Shown here piece by piece: positions 17,002-24,646 of a stretch of DNA of 32,488 nt. The notes below the pieces were generated by a model that was not told the origin of the DNA, did no database searches, and saw only the letters and a list, made by a program, of their open reading frames with translations. Numbering within the stretch: position 1 is the stretch's first letter; each line of letters opens with the position of its first letter. Source of the stretch: Nitrospirillum pindoramense (lineage in GTDB: Bacteria; Pseudomonadota; Alphaproteobacteria; Azospirillales; Azospirillaceae); the NCBI RefSeq assembly GCF_007827955.1, contig NZ_VITR01000030.1, positions 1-32,488 of the forward strand. Reading direction: 5' to 3'. A program made the position numbers and the translations under genes.

Positions 17002-17613
17002 ATGGCCAGGCAAGACACCCCCGCCCTTCCCGCCGTGTTCCGCCCGACGCGAGCGGCCGTGCGGACCGGCACCCTGACCTGGGGAGGCCTAACCCTTCTC
17101 ATGGTGGGCTTTCTTATCTGGGGGCTGAAGACGACGAACACGGTCATGGTGGCCTATGCGGCAACCACCAGCATCATTTTCGCGGGCCGTACCGTGCAGT
17201 GGTGGCAGCGCTTTTCCTACAACGCGCCCGCGTTCAGCCTCACGACATGGGGCATTCTGCTGCCGTCCGGCCAGACGCTGCCCTGGGGGGATATCTGCAG
17301 CGTCGGCCTGTCCACAAGGGGCAGGCGTACTTACGTCGGTGTGCACGTCCGGGAATCGGAACGATACTACCAGTCGCTGTCCCGCCTGGCCGCGCTGCTG
17401 GCGCGTCGGGACGCCAAGGCCATGGACGGCGCCTTACTCTCCCTGGATGCGCATGGGGTGGGTGCCACGCCGGAGGATCTGGCGACCTGGATCGCCCGGA
17501 ACGCCGCCGCCGCCCAGGGTGTGCCCGACCCCCTGCCCGCCGGCGCGGGGGACACGGCGCATGACTGGGGACAGCGCATCCACCTTGCCGCCCCACCATC
17601 CCCCGCACGGTGA
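17002..17613 (+). CDS. Two-helix membrane protein with PH-like tail (paralogue C)
   Basis: This 203-residue protein starts MARQDTPALPAVFRPTRAAV, has two hydrophobic segments (about 27-45 and 48-66), and then AFSLTTWGILLPSGQTLPWG and DICSVGL, the same motif as in paralogues B and D. The tail carries VHVRESERYYQSLSRL where B has LQLRDPETFYSKV. It lacks the GPE(V/I)FG lead of B and D and is extended by about 30 residues at the C-terminus. It is 5 bases after B, with no strong ribosome site of its own, so it is likely translated by coupling; the gap to D is 7 bases and its stop lies inside the D ribosome site. The ATG at 17002 follows the break where the paralogue alignment begins. Confidence 0.72.
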   Translation: MARQDTPALPAVFRPTRAAVRTGTLTWGGLTLLMVGFLIWGLKTTNTVMVAYAATTSIIFAGRTVQWWQRFSYNAPAFSLTTWGILLPSGQTLPWGDICSVGLSTRGRRTYVGVHVRESERYYQSLSRLAALLARRDAKAMDGALLSLDAHGVGATPEDLATWIARNAAAAQGVPDPLPAGAGDTAHDWGQRIHLAAPPSPAR

Positions 17614-17620
17614 GGTCACC

Positions 17621-18226
17621 ATGGCCATAGAGGATGCCGCCCTTGACGCCAAAGCGCCTGCCGAAGGGTGCGGCCGGGGACCGGAAATCTTCGGGTACCA
17701 GGGACGGCCGCCGCCAATCCCGCGACTGCCCGCCCATTTCCGCCGGTCGCGCCCACGCCTGGCCACCGTGGCGCTGGTCTGCGCGGTGTTCGCGATGGCC
17801 GCCATCGCCTTGGCCGCCGTGGGACATGGCGATGTCCTTTTGCGGATTTATTATGTTTTCTTCGCTTTCTCCCTCCTGGGCGCCACGAAAGCGGCGATCC
17901 GTGAATTTTTCAGATGGGGGATCGTCTTCACCCTCACCGACGGAGGCGTGGCGCTGCCGCGGGGCTCCCTTATCCGCTGGGTGGATATCACCGGCGTGGG
18001 GCTGACCAAGGAAGAAACCTCGATCGTCCTGCAGCTGGACGACCCGGAGGAATTCTATAGCTCCCTCAAGTCGACCATGGTCTTCCTTCCACGCCTCAGC
18101 CCGCCGTCGCCCAAAGCGGTCCCGGTCACGCTTGACGCCGCCAACCTCACCGCCAGCCCCGCGGTGCTGGCCAACTGGATTTACCAGAAGGCCAAAGAGG
18201 CGCGAACATCGCCATCGGCGGCATGA
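17621..18226 (+). CDS. Two-helix membrane protein with PH-like tail (paralogue D)
   Basis: This 201-residue protein is the closest relative of paralogue B. It shares the GPEIFG lead, LPAHFRRSRPRL before the first helix, hydrophobic segments at about 51-70 and 76-93, and VFTLTDGGVALPRGSLIRW then DITGVGL, LQLDDPEEFYSSL, and ending in PAVLANWIYQKAKEA. GAGGT, overlapping the stop of paralogue C, precedes the ATG by six bases. The stop codon abuts the stop of the convergent CAP-like gene at 18227 with no base between, so there is no room for a terminator between the two genes. Confidence 0.75.
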   Translation: MAIEDAALDAKAPAEGCGRGPEIFGYQGRPPPIPRLPAHFRRSRPRLATVALVCAVFAMAAIALAAVGHGDVLLRIYYVFFAFSLLGATKAAIREFFRWGIVFTLTDGGVALPRGSLIRWVDITGVGLTKEETSIVLQLDDPEEFYSSLKSTMVFLPRLSPPSPKAVPVTLDAANLTASPAVLANWIYQKAKEARTSPSAA

Positions 18227-18769
18227 TCAGCGCGGCGGCGGCGAATTCTCCGGCGCCGCGCGCAGGGGTTGGGCCAGGATGACGACCCAGATGAAGGCGT
18301 CGTTGGGCCCGGTGGGCGTGGGGTTGGCCACGCGGGCGACGCCCACATCGGTCATGCCGGGGGTGACGAAGGCGCCAACCGTGGCGTCCGTGCCCTGCCA
18401 GATGTCCAGCGGCTGGCCGGGGTCGCCCGACGCCCGCGCCTCCAGCGCGATATCCTGCATGGGAATGTAATGCGCCTGGAGCAGGCCCTGGCGCAGATCC
18501 GGCGCGGTCGTGCCGCTGGCCAGCGACATGGCGCGGGCGGCGGCGGCGTCATCCAGCAGCGGCTGGCGGCTGAGCGCGGGCAGCCCGGCCTGGATGCGCG
18601 TCTTCTGCACGAAATCGACCAGCGTCTCCGCCGCGTCACGATCCGCAGCGTTCATGGTGATGGCCGTGCCGGCGGGCACCGCCGCCACCGCCTGGTTGCA
18701 GAAGCCACCCGCCATGTCGCCCACCGCCAGCAAGGTGGCCGTCAGCATCATGGTCTTGAGGACGCGCAT
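18227..18769 (-). CDS. Secreted CAP/SCP-like domain protein
   Basis: The 180-residue product has a signal peptide (MRVLKTMMLTATLLAVGDMA, cleaved after about residue 30). The mature part resembles CAP (cysteine-rich secretory/antigen 5/PR-1) domains of bacterial type: LVDFVQKTRIQAGLPALSRQ followed by DDAAAARAMSLASGT, and later LDIWQGTDATVGAFVTP and GMTDVGVARVANP. The usual CAP histidines are not obvious, with QAHYIPMQDI as the only candidate, so any catalytic role is doubtful. The start at 18769 has GGAG seven bases upstream and gives a proper signal peptide; an earlier ATG at 18835 would add 22 charged residues. It faces paralogue D end to end. Confidence 0.7.
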   Translation of the reverse strand: MRVLKTMMLTATLLAVGDMAGGFCNQAVAAVPAGTAITMNAADRDAAETLVDFVQKTRIQAGLPALSRQPLLDDAAAARAMSLASGTTAPDLRQGLLQAHYIPMQDIALEARASGDPGQPLDIWQGTDATVGAFVTPGMTDVGVARVANPTPTGPNDAFIWVVILAQPLRAAPENSPPPR

Positions 18770-18989
18770 CAGTCTGCTCCGTTTCTTATTCCTGTTGGAT
18801 GGCCCGCCGGCGACGTGAATACCTGCCATCACCAATCACCGTCAAAACCCAGTTTAGGTCGTGAGTATGGCGGAATATCGACCAGGGGTGGCATGCATAC
18901 TTGCGTATGAGCTTGGCGGGGGTTGGTGATTCTTTCCCACTGGTCAAGCCAGCGCCAGGAAATCCCTGGAAATTGGGGCCGCAACTAAG

Positions 18990-18998
18990 TTTTACACA
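18990..18998 (+). promoter_or_regulatory. DnaA-box-like site
   Basis: TTTTACACA fits the relaxed DnaA box (TTWTNCACA). It stands 200 bases left of a perfect box in the same orientation, with an AT-rich segment between. Single matches occur by chance, so it is low confidence alone. Confidence 0.35.
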
Positions 18999-19091
18999 AG
19001 CCCCGCGCGTGTTCGCCGACCAACCCTGTCAATCCTTTTTTTACCTTAAATGAACTATTTGTTAGATATTGACAGAACCTGTTTCAAACAA

Positions 19092-19104
19092 AATCAATAA
19101 CTTA
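19092..19104 (+). promoter_or_regulatory. Integration host factor (IHF) consensus site
   Basis: AATCAA-TAAC-TTA matches the IHF consensus WATCAANNNNTTR at every defined base, inside an AT-rich segment suited to DNA bending. IHF sites support both promoters and replication origins. Confidence 0.5.
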
Positions 19105-19190
19105 GCGTTTTATGCCTATTTAATAGGCAAAATCCTGAAAGCCTTGCGGCGCCTGCGTCGGCACACGCTATCAAAGGCTTTTCCGCAAAC

Positions 19191-19199
19191 TTATCCACA
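19191..19199 (+). promoter_or_regulatory. Perfect DnaA box
   Basis: TTATCCACA is the high-affinity DnaA box. A weaker relative, TTTTCCCCA, follows at 19222. It lies about 60 bases to the right of the AT-rich core and 200 bases before uvrC. Confidence 0.6.
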
Positions 19200-19343
19200 G
19201 GTTCCGTGGAAGACCGCCGGGTTTTCCCCACCCCTCCGAATGGGGGCTGATTCGGGGACCGTTACCCCGGAAGGGGTACGATCCACCGCACGTTTCCGGG
19301 CCCCGCCGCACCACAACCGAAGCAGCCCACGAGCGGGATGCCA

Positions 19344-19397
19344 GGGCGGACACTCTGACCATTGACCCGGCACCGGCAATGGGCAGAGTGTCCGCCC
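19344..19397 (+). promoter_or_regulatory. Long hairpin directly upstream of the uvrC start codon
   Basis: A 14-bp perfect outer stem (GGGCGGACACTCTG / CAGAGTGTCCGCCC), one A-G mismatch, a 6-bp inner stem (CCATTG / CAATGG) and a 12-base loop (ACCCGGCACCGG) make a very stable RNA hairpin. It ends one base before the uvrC ATG. It leaves no free ribosome site for that start, so it could lower uvrC translation. With no T-run after it, it is not a normal terminator. Confidence 0.7.
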
Positions 19398-19398
19398 C

Positions 19399-21357
19399 AT
19401 GGCCATGACTGAAACCAGCACCGACATCCCCGCCGAGGTGTCCGCCGCGGAAACGCCGCCGGCCGACATGCCAAGCGACGCGACACCAAAAGTGCGCCGC
19501 CGCACCGTGCCTGACCTGAACCGGGGGGTGGAAACCATCAAGGCCTACCTGCGCACCCTGCCGGTGACGCCGGGCGTCTACCGCATGATGAACGAGGGCG
19601 GTGACGTCCTGTATGTGGGCAAGGCGCGCAACCTGAAGCGCCGGGTGGCCAACTACACCATGCCGGCCAAACTGCCGGTGCGGCTGCAGCGCATGGTGGC
19701 CGAGACGGTGACCATGGAGTTCGTCACGACCCATACCGAGGTCGAGGCGCTGCTTCTGGAATCCAACCTGATCAAGCGTCTGATGCCGCGGTACAACGTG
19801 CTGCTGCGCGACGACAAGACCTTCCCCCACATCATGATCACCCGGGACCATGACTACCCGGCCCTGATCAAGCACCGGGGCACACGCGACCGGGCCGGCG
19901 ACTATTTCGGGCCATTCGCCTCCGCCGGGGCGGTCAACCGCACCATCACCGCCCTGCAGCGCGCCTTCCTGCTGCGCAACTGCACCGACAGCGTCTTTTC
20001 CACCCGCACCCGCCCCTGCCTACAGTTCCAGATCAAGCGCTGCACCGCCCCCTGCGTCGGCCGGGTCAGCCGCGCCCAGTATGGCGAGCAGGTGGACGAG
20101 GCCGCCGCCTTCCTGGCGGGCAAGAGCCGCGACATCCAGACCCGCATGGCAAGCGCCATGATGGAAGCGTCGGAGGCGCTGGACTTCGAGACGGCCGCCA
20201 AGATGCGCGACCGCATCCGCGCCCTTACCGCCATCCAGGCCCACCAGGACATCAATGTCGAGGGCATGGAGGACGCGGACATCATCGCCGCCTATCAGGA
20301 CGGCGGCACCACCTGCATCCAGGTGTTCTTCTTCCGGGGCGGGCGCAACAACGGCAACCGCGCCTATTTCCCCAGCCACGACAAGAACCAGGGCACGGCG
20401 GAGGTGCTGTCCGCCTTCATCGCCCAGTTCTACGACAACCGCGCCGCCCCCGGCCTGGTGCTGATCAGCGAGGACGCGGAGGAGCAGGAGCTGCTGGCCG
20501 AGGCCCTGACCCTGCGGGCGGGCCGCAAGGTGGAGCTGGCCGTGCCCAAGCGCGGCGACAAGAAGCGCCTGATGGACCATGCCCTGACCAACGCGCGCGA
20601 GGCCCATGGCCGCCGCCTGTCGGAAACGGGCAGCCAGGCCAAGCTGCTGGCCGGGGTGGCGGAGGTCTTCGGGCTGGAGGCGGCGCCCGCCCGCATCGAG
20701 ATCTATGACAACAGCCATATCCAGGGCGCCCACCCCATCGGCGGCATGGTGGTGGCCGGCCCCGATGGCTTCATCAAGAACGCCTATCGCAAGTTCAACA
20801 TCCGCGACCCCAAGGCGGCCGGTGACGACTTCGCCATGATGCGCGAGGTGCTGACCCGCCGGTTCGACAGGGCCCTGAAGGAGGATCCGGAGCGCACCGG
20901 CGATACCTGGCCCGACCTGCTGCTGATCGACGGCGGCGAGGGGCAGCTGGGCGTGGCGGTGGAGGTTCTGGCCGAGCTGGGCCTGTCCGACATCCCCCTG
21001 GTGGGCATCGCCAAGGGCCCCGACCGCGACGCGGGGCGCGAACGCTTCTTCATGCCGGGGCGCCCCCCCTTCGGCATGGATCCGCGCGACCCCGTGCTCT
21101 ATTTCCTGCAGCGCCTGCGCGACGAGGCCCACCGCTGGGCCATCGGCAGCCATCGCCAGCGCCGGGAAAAGGCCATCAGCGCCAGCCCGCTGGACGAGGT
21201 GGCCGGCATAGGCCCCAAGCGCAAGAAGGCCCTGCTGCTGCATTTCGGCTCCGCCCAAGCCGTTTCACGGGCAGGACTGGCCGACTTGCGCGCGGTGGAC
21301 GGGATATCGGACGCCGTGGCCAAAATCATCTATGACCACTTCCATCCGGACGGCTAA
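19399..21357 (+). CDS. uvrC: Excinuclease ABC subunit UvrC
   Basis: UvrC makes the two incisions that flank a DNA lesion in nucleotide excision repair. The 652-residue product has the GIY-YIG domain ([21 protein letters not shown], near residues 58-80), the Cys-rich/UVR part (LNxGDxF-like [11 protein letters not shown], and [15 protein letters not shown]), the RNase H-like endonuclease core ([21 protein letters not shown] in DEAHRWAI) and a C-terminal double helix-hairpin-helix ([30 protein letters not shown]). The N-terminal 45 residues are a poorly conserved Ala/Pro-rich lead. No good Shine-Dalgarno precedes ATG 19399, because a long hairpin occupies that place; an in-frame ATG at 19468 also keeps all domains. 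The gene heads the cluster uvrC-pgsA-moaD-moaE. Confidence 0.96.
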   Translation: MAMTETSTDIPAEVSAAETPPADMPSDATPKVRRRTVPDLNRGVETIKAYLRTLPVTPGVYRMMNEGGDVLYVGKARNLKRRVANYTMPAKLPVRLQRMVAETVTMEFVTTHTEVEALLLESNLIKRLMPRYNVLLRDDKTFPHIMITRDHDYPALIKHRGTRDRAGDYFGPFASAGAVNRTITALQRAFLLRNCTDSVFSTRTRPCLQFQIKRCTAPCVGRVSRAQYGEQVDEAAAFLAGKSRDIQTRMASAMMEASEALDFETAAKMRDRIRALTAIQAHQDINVEGMEDADIIAAYQDGGTTCIQVFFFRGGRNNGNRAYFPSHDKNQGTAEVLSAFIAQFYDNRAAPGLVLISEDAEEQELLAEALTLRAGRKVELAVPKRGDKKRLMDHALTNAREAHGRRLSETGSQAKLLAGVAEVFGLEAAPARIEIYDNSHIQGAHPIGGMVVAGPDGFIKNAYRKFNIRDPKAAGDDFAMMREVLTRRFDRALKEDPERTGDTWPDLLLIDGGEGQLGVAVEVLAELGLSDIPLVGIAKGPDRDAGRERFFMPGRPPFGMDPRDPVLYFLQRLRDEAHRWAIGSHRQRREKAISASPLDEVAGIGPKRKKALLLHFGSAQAVSRAGLADLRAVDGISDAVAKIIYDHFHPDG

Positions 21358-21472
21358 ACTCCCGCCCACCGGATTGTCACCCGACGGACTGCCGCCCGTG
21401 GGTTCCCGTCAGGCGCCACCGCCCTGCCGGCAATTCCATCGTGCCGCCTGAGATCGCCCCCAGGACCGCTTC

Positions 21473-22114
21473 ATGCTGACCAGCCTGCCCAACCTGTTGA
21501 CCCTGTCGCGGATCGTCCTGATCCCCGTCATCCTGGCCCTGCTCTGGTTTCCGGCGACCTGGACGGCCTGGACGGCCGCCGGGCTGTTCGCGCTGGCCGC
21601 CATCACCGACTATTTCGATGGTTACCTGGCCCGGGCCTGGCACGAGGAATCCATCATCGGCCGGTTCCTGGACCCCATCGCCGACAAGCTGCTGGTGGCG
21701 GCGGTGCTGTTCCTGCTGGTGGCCGACCATAAGATCGTGGGCCACGCCGTTCTGCCCGCCGTGATCATCCTGCTGCGCGAGGTGGCGGTATCGGGCCTGC
21801 GCGAGTTCCTGGCCGGTCTGCGCGTGGGTGTGCCCGTGTCGCGCCTGGCCAAGTGGAAGACCGCCATCCAGCTGATGGCCATCGGCTGGCTGATCGTGGG
21901 CGATCACGGCCCCACCTGGCTGTTCGTGCGCCCCATTGGGGAGGTCGGCCTGTGGGCCGCCGCGGTGCTGACCCTGATCACCGGGTGGGATTACCTGCGC
22001 GCCGGCCTGCGGCATATGCTGGCCCCCACCGGAGAGGCCCCGTCGGCGGAGCCCACCCCAGCGGCCTCCCCCAAGGCGCCCCCGGTCATCAGCGCCGCCC
22101 GCACGGGAGCCTGA
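21473..22114 (+). CDS. pgsA: CDP-diacylglycerol--glycerol-3-phosphate 3-phosphatidyltransferase
   Basis: PgsA makes phosphatidylglycerophosphate, the first committed step to phosphatidylglycerol and cardiolipin, in the inner membrane. The 213-residue product carries the CDP-alcohol phosphotransferase motif with exact spacing: Asp49-Gly50, Ala53-Arg54, Gly63, Asp67, Asp71 (in DYFDGYLARAW and GRFLDPIADK). Five or six hydrophobic segments are visible. The C-terminal 30 residues are Pro/Ala-rich and probably disordered. AGGA precedes the ATG by 7 bases. It lies 115 bases after uvrC, an order often seen in alphaproteobacteria, and 3 bases before moaD. Confidence 0.95.
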   Translation: MLTSLPNLLTLSRIVLIPVILALLWFPATWTAWTAAGLFALAAITDYFDGYLARAWHEESIIGRFLDPIADKLLVAAVLFLLVADHKIVGHAVLPAVIILLREVAVSGLREFLAGLRVGVPVSRLAKWKTAIQLMAIGWLIVGDHGPTWLFVRPIGEVGLWAAAVLTLITGWDYLRAGLRHMLAPTGEAPSAEPTPAASPKAPPVISAARTGA

Positions 22115-22117
22115 GCC

Positions 22118-22369
22118 ATGCGCATCCTCTATTTCGCCTGGCTGCGCGCCAAGATCGGCACCGCCGAGGAAGAGGTGGCGCCGCCCGCGGAGGTGGCGAC
22201 CACCGGCGACCTGATCACCTGGCTGCAATCGCGTGGCCCCGCCTACGCCGACGCGCTGGCCAACCGCGCCGTGGTCAAGGTGGCGGTGAACCAGGACTAT
22301 GTCGGCATGGACCATCCCCTGGCGCCAGGGGATGAGGTGGCCTTGTTCCCCCCCGTGACCGGAGGCTGA
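22118..22369 (+). CDS. moaD: Molybdopterin synthase small (sulfur carrier) subunit MoaD
   Basis: MoaD is the ubiquitin-fold sulfur carrier that, as thiocarboxylate on its C-terminal glycine, supplies sulfur for molybdopterin synthesis with MoaE. The 83-residue product begins MRILYFAWLRAKIG and ends ALFPPVTGG; the terminal Gly-Gly is the functional site. Three bases separate it from pgsA and one base from moaE, so MoaD and MoaE are co-translated. The pathway provides cofactor for molybdoenzymes such as the MsrP in this window. Confidence 0.96.
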   Translation: MRILYFAWLRAKIGTAEEEVAPPAEVATTGDLITWLQSRGPAYADALANRAVVKVAVNQDYVGMDHPLAPGDEVALFPPVTGG

Positions 22370-22370
22370 C

Positions 22371-22847
22371 ATGGCCATACGCGTCCAGGCGGAGGATTTC
22401 GACGTGGGCGCCGAACTGGCGGCCCTGAGCGACGGCAACCCATCCATCGGCGGCGTGGCCAGCTTCGTGGGCCTGGTCCGCGACATGTCCAAGGGGGATG
22501 GGGCCGGCGGCGATGCCGTCAGCGCCCTGACCCTGGAGCATTATCCCGGCATGACGGAGCGGCAGCTGGCCGCCATCGAGGCGGAGGTGCGGGCGCGCTG
22601 GCCGCTGGACGCGGTGCTGATCATCCACCGCCACGGCCGCCTGCTGCCTGGCGACCGCATCGTCCTGGCCGCCTGCGCCAGCGCCCACCGCGCCGCCGCT
22701 TTCGAGGCCTGCTGGTTCCTGATGGATTGGCTGAAGACCAAGGCGCCCTTCTGGAAACAGGAGGAGACGCCGGACGGCGCGCGCTGGGTCGAGGCCAAGG
22801 AAGAGGATGAGCATGCGGCCGATCGGTGGCGGCAGCAGGCGCCTTGA
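22371..22847 (+). CDS. moaE: Molybdopterin synthase catalytic subunit MoaE
   Basis: MoaE inserts two sulfurs, delivered by MoaD, into precursor Z to form molybdopterin. The 158-residue product has the family blocks IGGVASFVGLVRDM near residue 25, LTLEHYPGMTERQL, AVLIIHRHGRLLPGD with the RHG motif, and MDWLKTKAPFWKQEE containing the conserved active-site lysines. The C-terminus is acidic then basic. It is the last gene of the cluster; a short hairpin (22901-22919) downstream may help end transcription. Confidence 0.96.
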   Translation: MAIRVQAEDFDVGAELAALSDGNPSIGGVASFVGLVRDMSKGDGAGGDAVSALTLEHYPGMTERQLAAIEAEVRARWPLDAVLIIHRHGRLLPGDRIVLAACASAHRAAAFEACWFLMDWLKTKAPFWKQEETPDGARWVEAKEEDEHAADRWRQQAP

Positions 22848-22900
22848 TCCATCCAGGACCCAAACGGTCGGCGGATACCTGAGAATACGCGGGGCTTTTC

Positions 22901-22919
22901 AGGCGTCGACTCAGACGCT
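22901..22919 (+). terminator. Weak hairpin downstream of moaE
   Basis: AGGCGTC and GACGCTT pair (one G-T wobble) around a 6-base loop 54 bases after the moaE stop. The following CCCTCC has no T-run, so this is a weak terminator candidate. The rest of the 238-base gap to the histidine kinase gene has an AT-rich stretch but no clear promoter hexamers. Confidence 0.3.
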
Positions 22920-23085
22920 TCCCTCCTTATGCCTGTCGCATGCCGAGTCTAATACCTTCCGTCTAGTCTCTGACTCATTAACTAAAACCTTGGTCAAGTC
23001 TTCACTTTTAGTGGGAACAACACCGACAGCGTGGGACAGGGTCTCCCAAATGTTGTAGGATAGCGGCATCAGCTCCAGAGCCCCC

Positions 23086-24390
23086 ATGCCCGACACTTCC
23101 AACAACCCGGCCGACCTGCTGGCGCAGGATCAACGTAACGCCACCATCCTATTGGTGGATAACAACCAGGGATCACTGATCGCCCTGGTTGACATGCTGC
23201 GCCAGGGGGGGTTCCGGTTCGTTCATTGTCGGCAGTATGCGCGCGACTTGGCGGGATATTGCCGTGACCTGTCGCCCGATGTGCTGGTCCTGAACCTGGA
23301 CGGCGACGGGCCGGCCGAGAACGCGGGGCTGATGGCGGCCTTGGACACGCTGTCAACCCTGCCCGCCGGAGCCCGCCCCGCCGTGTTGCTGCGCGTCGGC
23401 CTGCTGGACACCACCCAGCGGGAGCAGGCGCGCCGCCGCGGCGTCGGTGACTTCATCGCCCACAACTGCCACCCCACCGAGGTCGTGACCCGCGTGGCCA
23501 GCGCCGCTCGGCTGCGCTTCCTGGATATTCAGCTGGTGCAACAGCAGCGTCAGGTGGAGATCCAGCTCAGGGACCGCACCGGCCGCCTGCTGGAATCGCT
23601 GGAGGCCATGCAGGAGCGGGAGCGGACGTTGCTGGCGGCGTTGGAGCAGACGCGCATGGAAATCCGCCAGAAGGCGGACTTCCTCGCCCATGCCACGCAC
23701 GAACTGCGCACGCCCCTGAACGCCATCCTGGGCTTCGCCGACCTGCTGCGGCGGGAGTTCCATGGCCCGCTGGGCGACGCCCGTTACCTGGAATACGCCG
23801 AGGATGTGCACGCCGCCGCCAGCCACATGGCCGCCGTGGTGGACGGCACGCTGGACCTCAGCCGCGCCGAGTCGGGGCAGGCGATCCTGGAGATGCGGGA
23901 CATCGACATCGGCCGCGCCGTGCAGGACAGCGCCCGCCTGCTGCGCACCCTGGCGGCGGACAGCGGCGTGGACCTGACGGTGAAGGTGCCCGACCAGCCG
24001 CTGCGCTTGCGCACGGATCCGGAGAAGGTGCGCCAGATCATCCTGAACCTGGGCTCCAACGCCCTGAAGTTCACGCCAAGGGGCGGGCGGGTAACAGTGG
24101 AGGTGCAGGCCGACGATCGGGGCGGCGCGCTGATCCTGGTGGTCCGGGACACCGGCGTGGGCATGGCCCCGCACGAATTGCCCATCGCGCTGAAGCCCTT
24201 CGGTCAGGTGCGCGGTCCCCAGCACGCGGGCGCCCGTGGCACGGGGCTGGGCCTGCCGCTGACCAAGCGCTTCGTGGAGATGCTGGGCGGCACGCTGGAT
24301 ATCACCAGCACGCCCGGCCGGGGCACCGTCGTCACCGTGCGCCTGCCAGCGCCGGCGAGCGATACGGACGCCAAGCGCGCCAGCGCCTGA
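23086..24390 (+). CDS. Soluble histidine kinase with N-terminal pseudo-receiver domain
   Basis: The 434-residue product has a receiver-like domain (about 18-145), a coiled-coil linker (about 148-195), a HisKA domain with phosphorylatable His205 in HATHELRTPLNAILGFADLL, and a HATPase domain with N box LNLGSNALKFTP, DTGVGM and GTGLGLPLTK. There is no membrane segment, so it is cytosolic. The receiver domain lacks the normal phosphoacceptor: PDVLVLNLDGDG has Asn70 where Asp is expected, the acidic pair reads Asp25-Asn26, and the conserved Lys is absent (DFIAHNCHP). It is thus a pseudo-receiver, likely regulating the kinase by protein contacts. No partner response regulator is nearby. The start is the first ATG; its ribosome site is weak. 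Confidence 0.9.
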   Translation: MPDTSNNPADLLAQDQRNATILLVDNNQGSLIALVDMLRQGGFRFVHCRQYARDLAGYCRDLSPDVLVLNLDGDGPAENAGLMAALDTLSTLPAGARPAVLLRVGLLDTTQREQARRRGVGDFIAHNCHPTEVVTRVASAARLRFLDIQLVQQQRQVEIQLRDRTGRLLESLEAMQERERTLLAALEQTRMEIRQKADFLAHATHELRTPLNAILGFADLLRREFHGPLGDARYLEYAEDVHAAASHMAAVVDGTLDLSRAESGQAILEMRDIDIGRAVQDSARLLRTLAADSGVDLTVKVPDQPLRLRTDPEKVRQIILNLGSNALKFTPRGGRVTVEVQADDRGGALILVVRDTGVGMAPHELPIALKPFGQVRGPQHAGARGTGLGLPLTKRFVEMLGGTLDITSTPGRGTVVTVRLPAPASDTDAKRASA

Positions 24391-24481
24391 GCCATTCCCA
24401 TCCGGCTGCTTCAGGACCGGCTGACTACCGCTTTACGTTTAGGGAAACTTGACCGGCACCATTCCCGCCGGTGAAAAAGGA

Positions 24482-24520
24482 AAAGCCCGCGGGAGGTGCG
24501 TCCTTCCTCCCGCGGGCTTT
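24482..24520. terminator. Bidirectional terminator after the histidine kinase
   Basis: A perfect 15-bp stem (AAAGCCCGCGGGAGG / CCTCCCGCGGGCTTT) with a 9-base loop. On the minus strand it is followed by TTCCTTTTTC, on the plus strand by TTTACG. It is the strongest terminator in the window and separates two convergent genes. A smaller hairpin (ACCGGC/GCCGGT, 24452-24472) lies just left of it. Confidence 0.9.
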
Positions 24521-24522
24521 AC

Positions 24523-24622
24523 GCATCCGGCGGACCTGAACCCGGCCGGATGCGGTTTCTGCGTCACTCCGGCCCGTCAGGGCCGGTTGTCGGCGGCGGG
24601 GGTGCGTCTCTCCCCCGCCGCC
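24523..24622. repeat. Three further hairpins between convergent genes
   Basis: Directly after the terminator come GCATCCGGC/GCCGGATGC (24523-24553, 9 bp, 13-base loop), CCGGCCC-GTCA-GGGCCGG (24569-24586, 7 bp) and GGCGGCGGGGG/CCCCCGCCGCC (24592-24622, 11 bp, 9-base loop). None has a T-run. The last ends 25 bases from the stop of the DUF1329 gene. Together with the two to the left they form a run of five hairpins in about 170 bases. Confidence 0.8.
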
Positions 24623-24646
24623 AACCCTTTGAACCCTACACGCGCC

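Larger units (their letters stand above)
18770..19398. other. Structured AT-rich intergenic region upstream of uvrC
   Basis: This 629-base gap carries no convincing gene. From left to right it holds an inverted repeat CATAC-TTGC-GTATG (18896-18909), a DnaA-box-like site (18990), TGTCAAT and ATTGACA arms (19027-19033, 19068-19074), an AT-rich core (about 19030-19135) with a consensus IHF site, a GCCTAT-TTA-ATAGGC palindrome near 19114-19128, a perfect DnaA box (19191), a TACCCC-GGAA-GGGGTA hairpin (19263-19278) and a long hairpin next to uvrC. TTGACA at 19069-19074 may be the -35 of uvrC, but the -10 is weak. Confidence 0.6.

Noticed and set aside
19069-19365. Open frame of 98 codons upstream of uvrC
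   Set aside because: It starts inside the putative -35 box, lacks a ribosome site and runs through hairpin-rich sequence; no protein-like pattern.
24431-24450. Half-match to the MerR-operator palindrome (TTACGTTTA followed by GGGAAAC)
   Set aside because: Only one half fits well, and it lies between the 3' ends of two convergent genes, away from any promoter. Likely chance.
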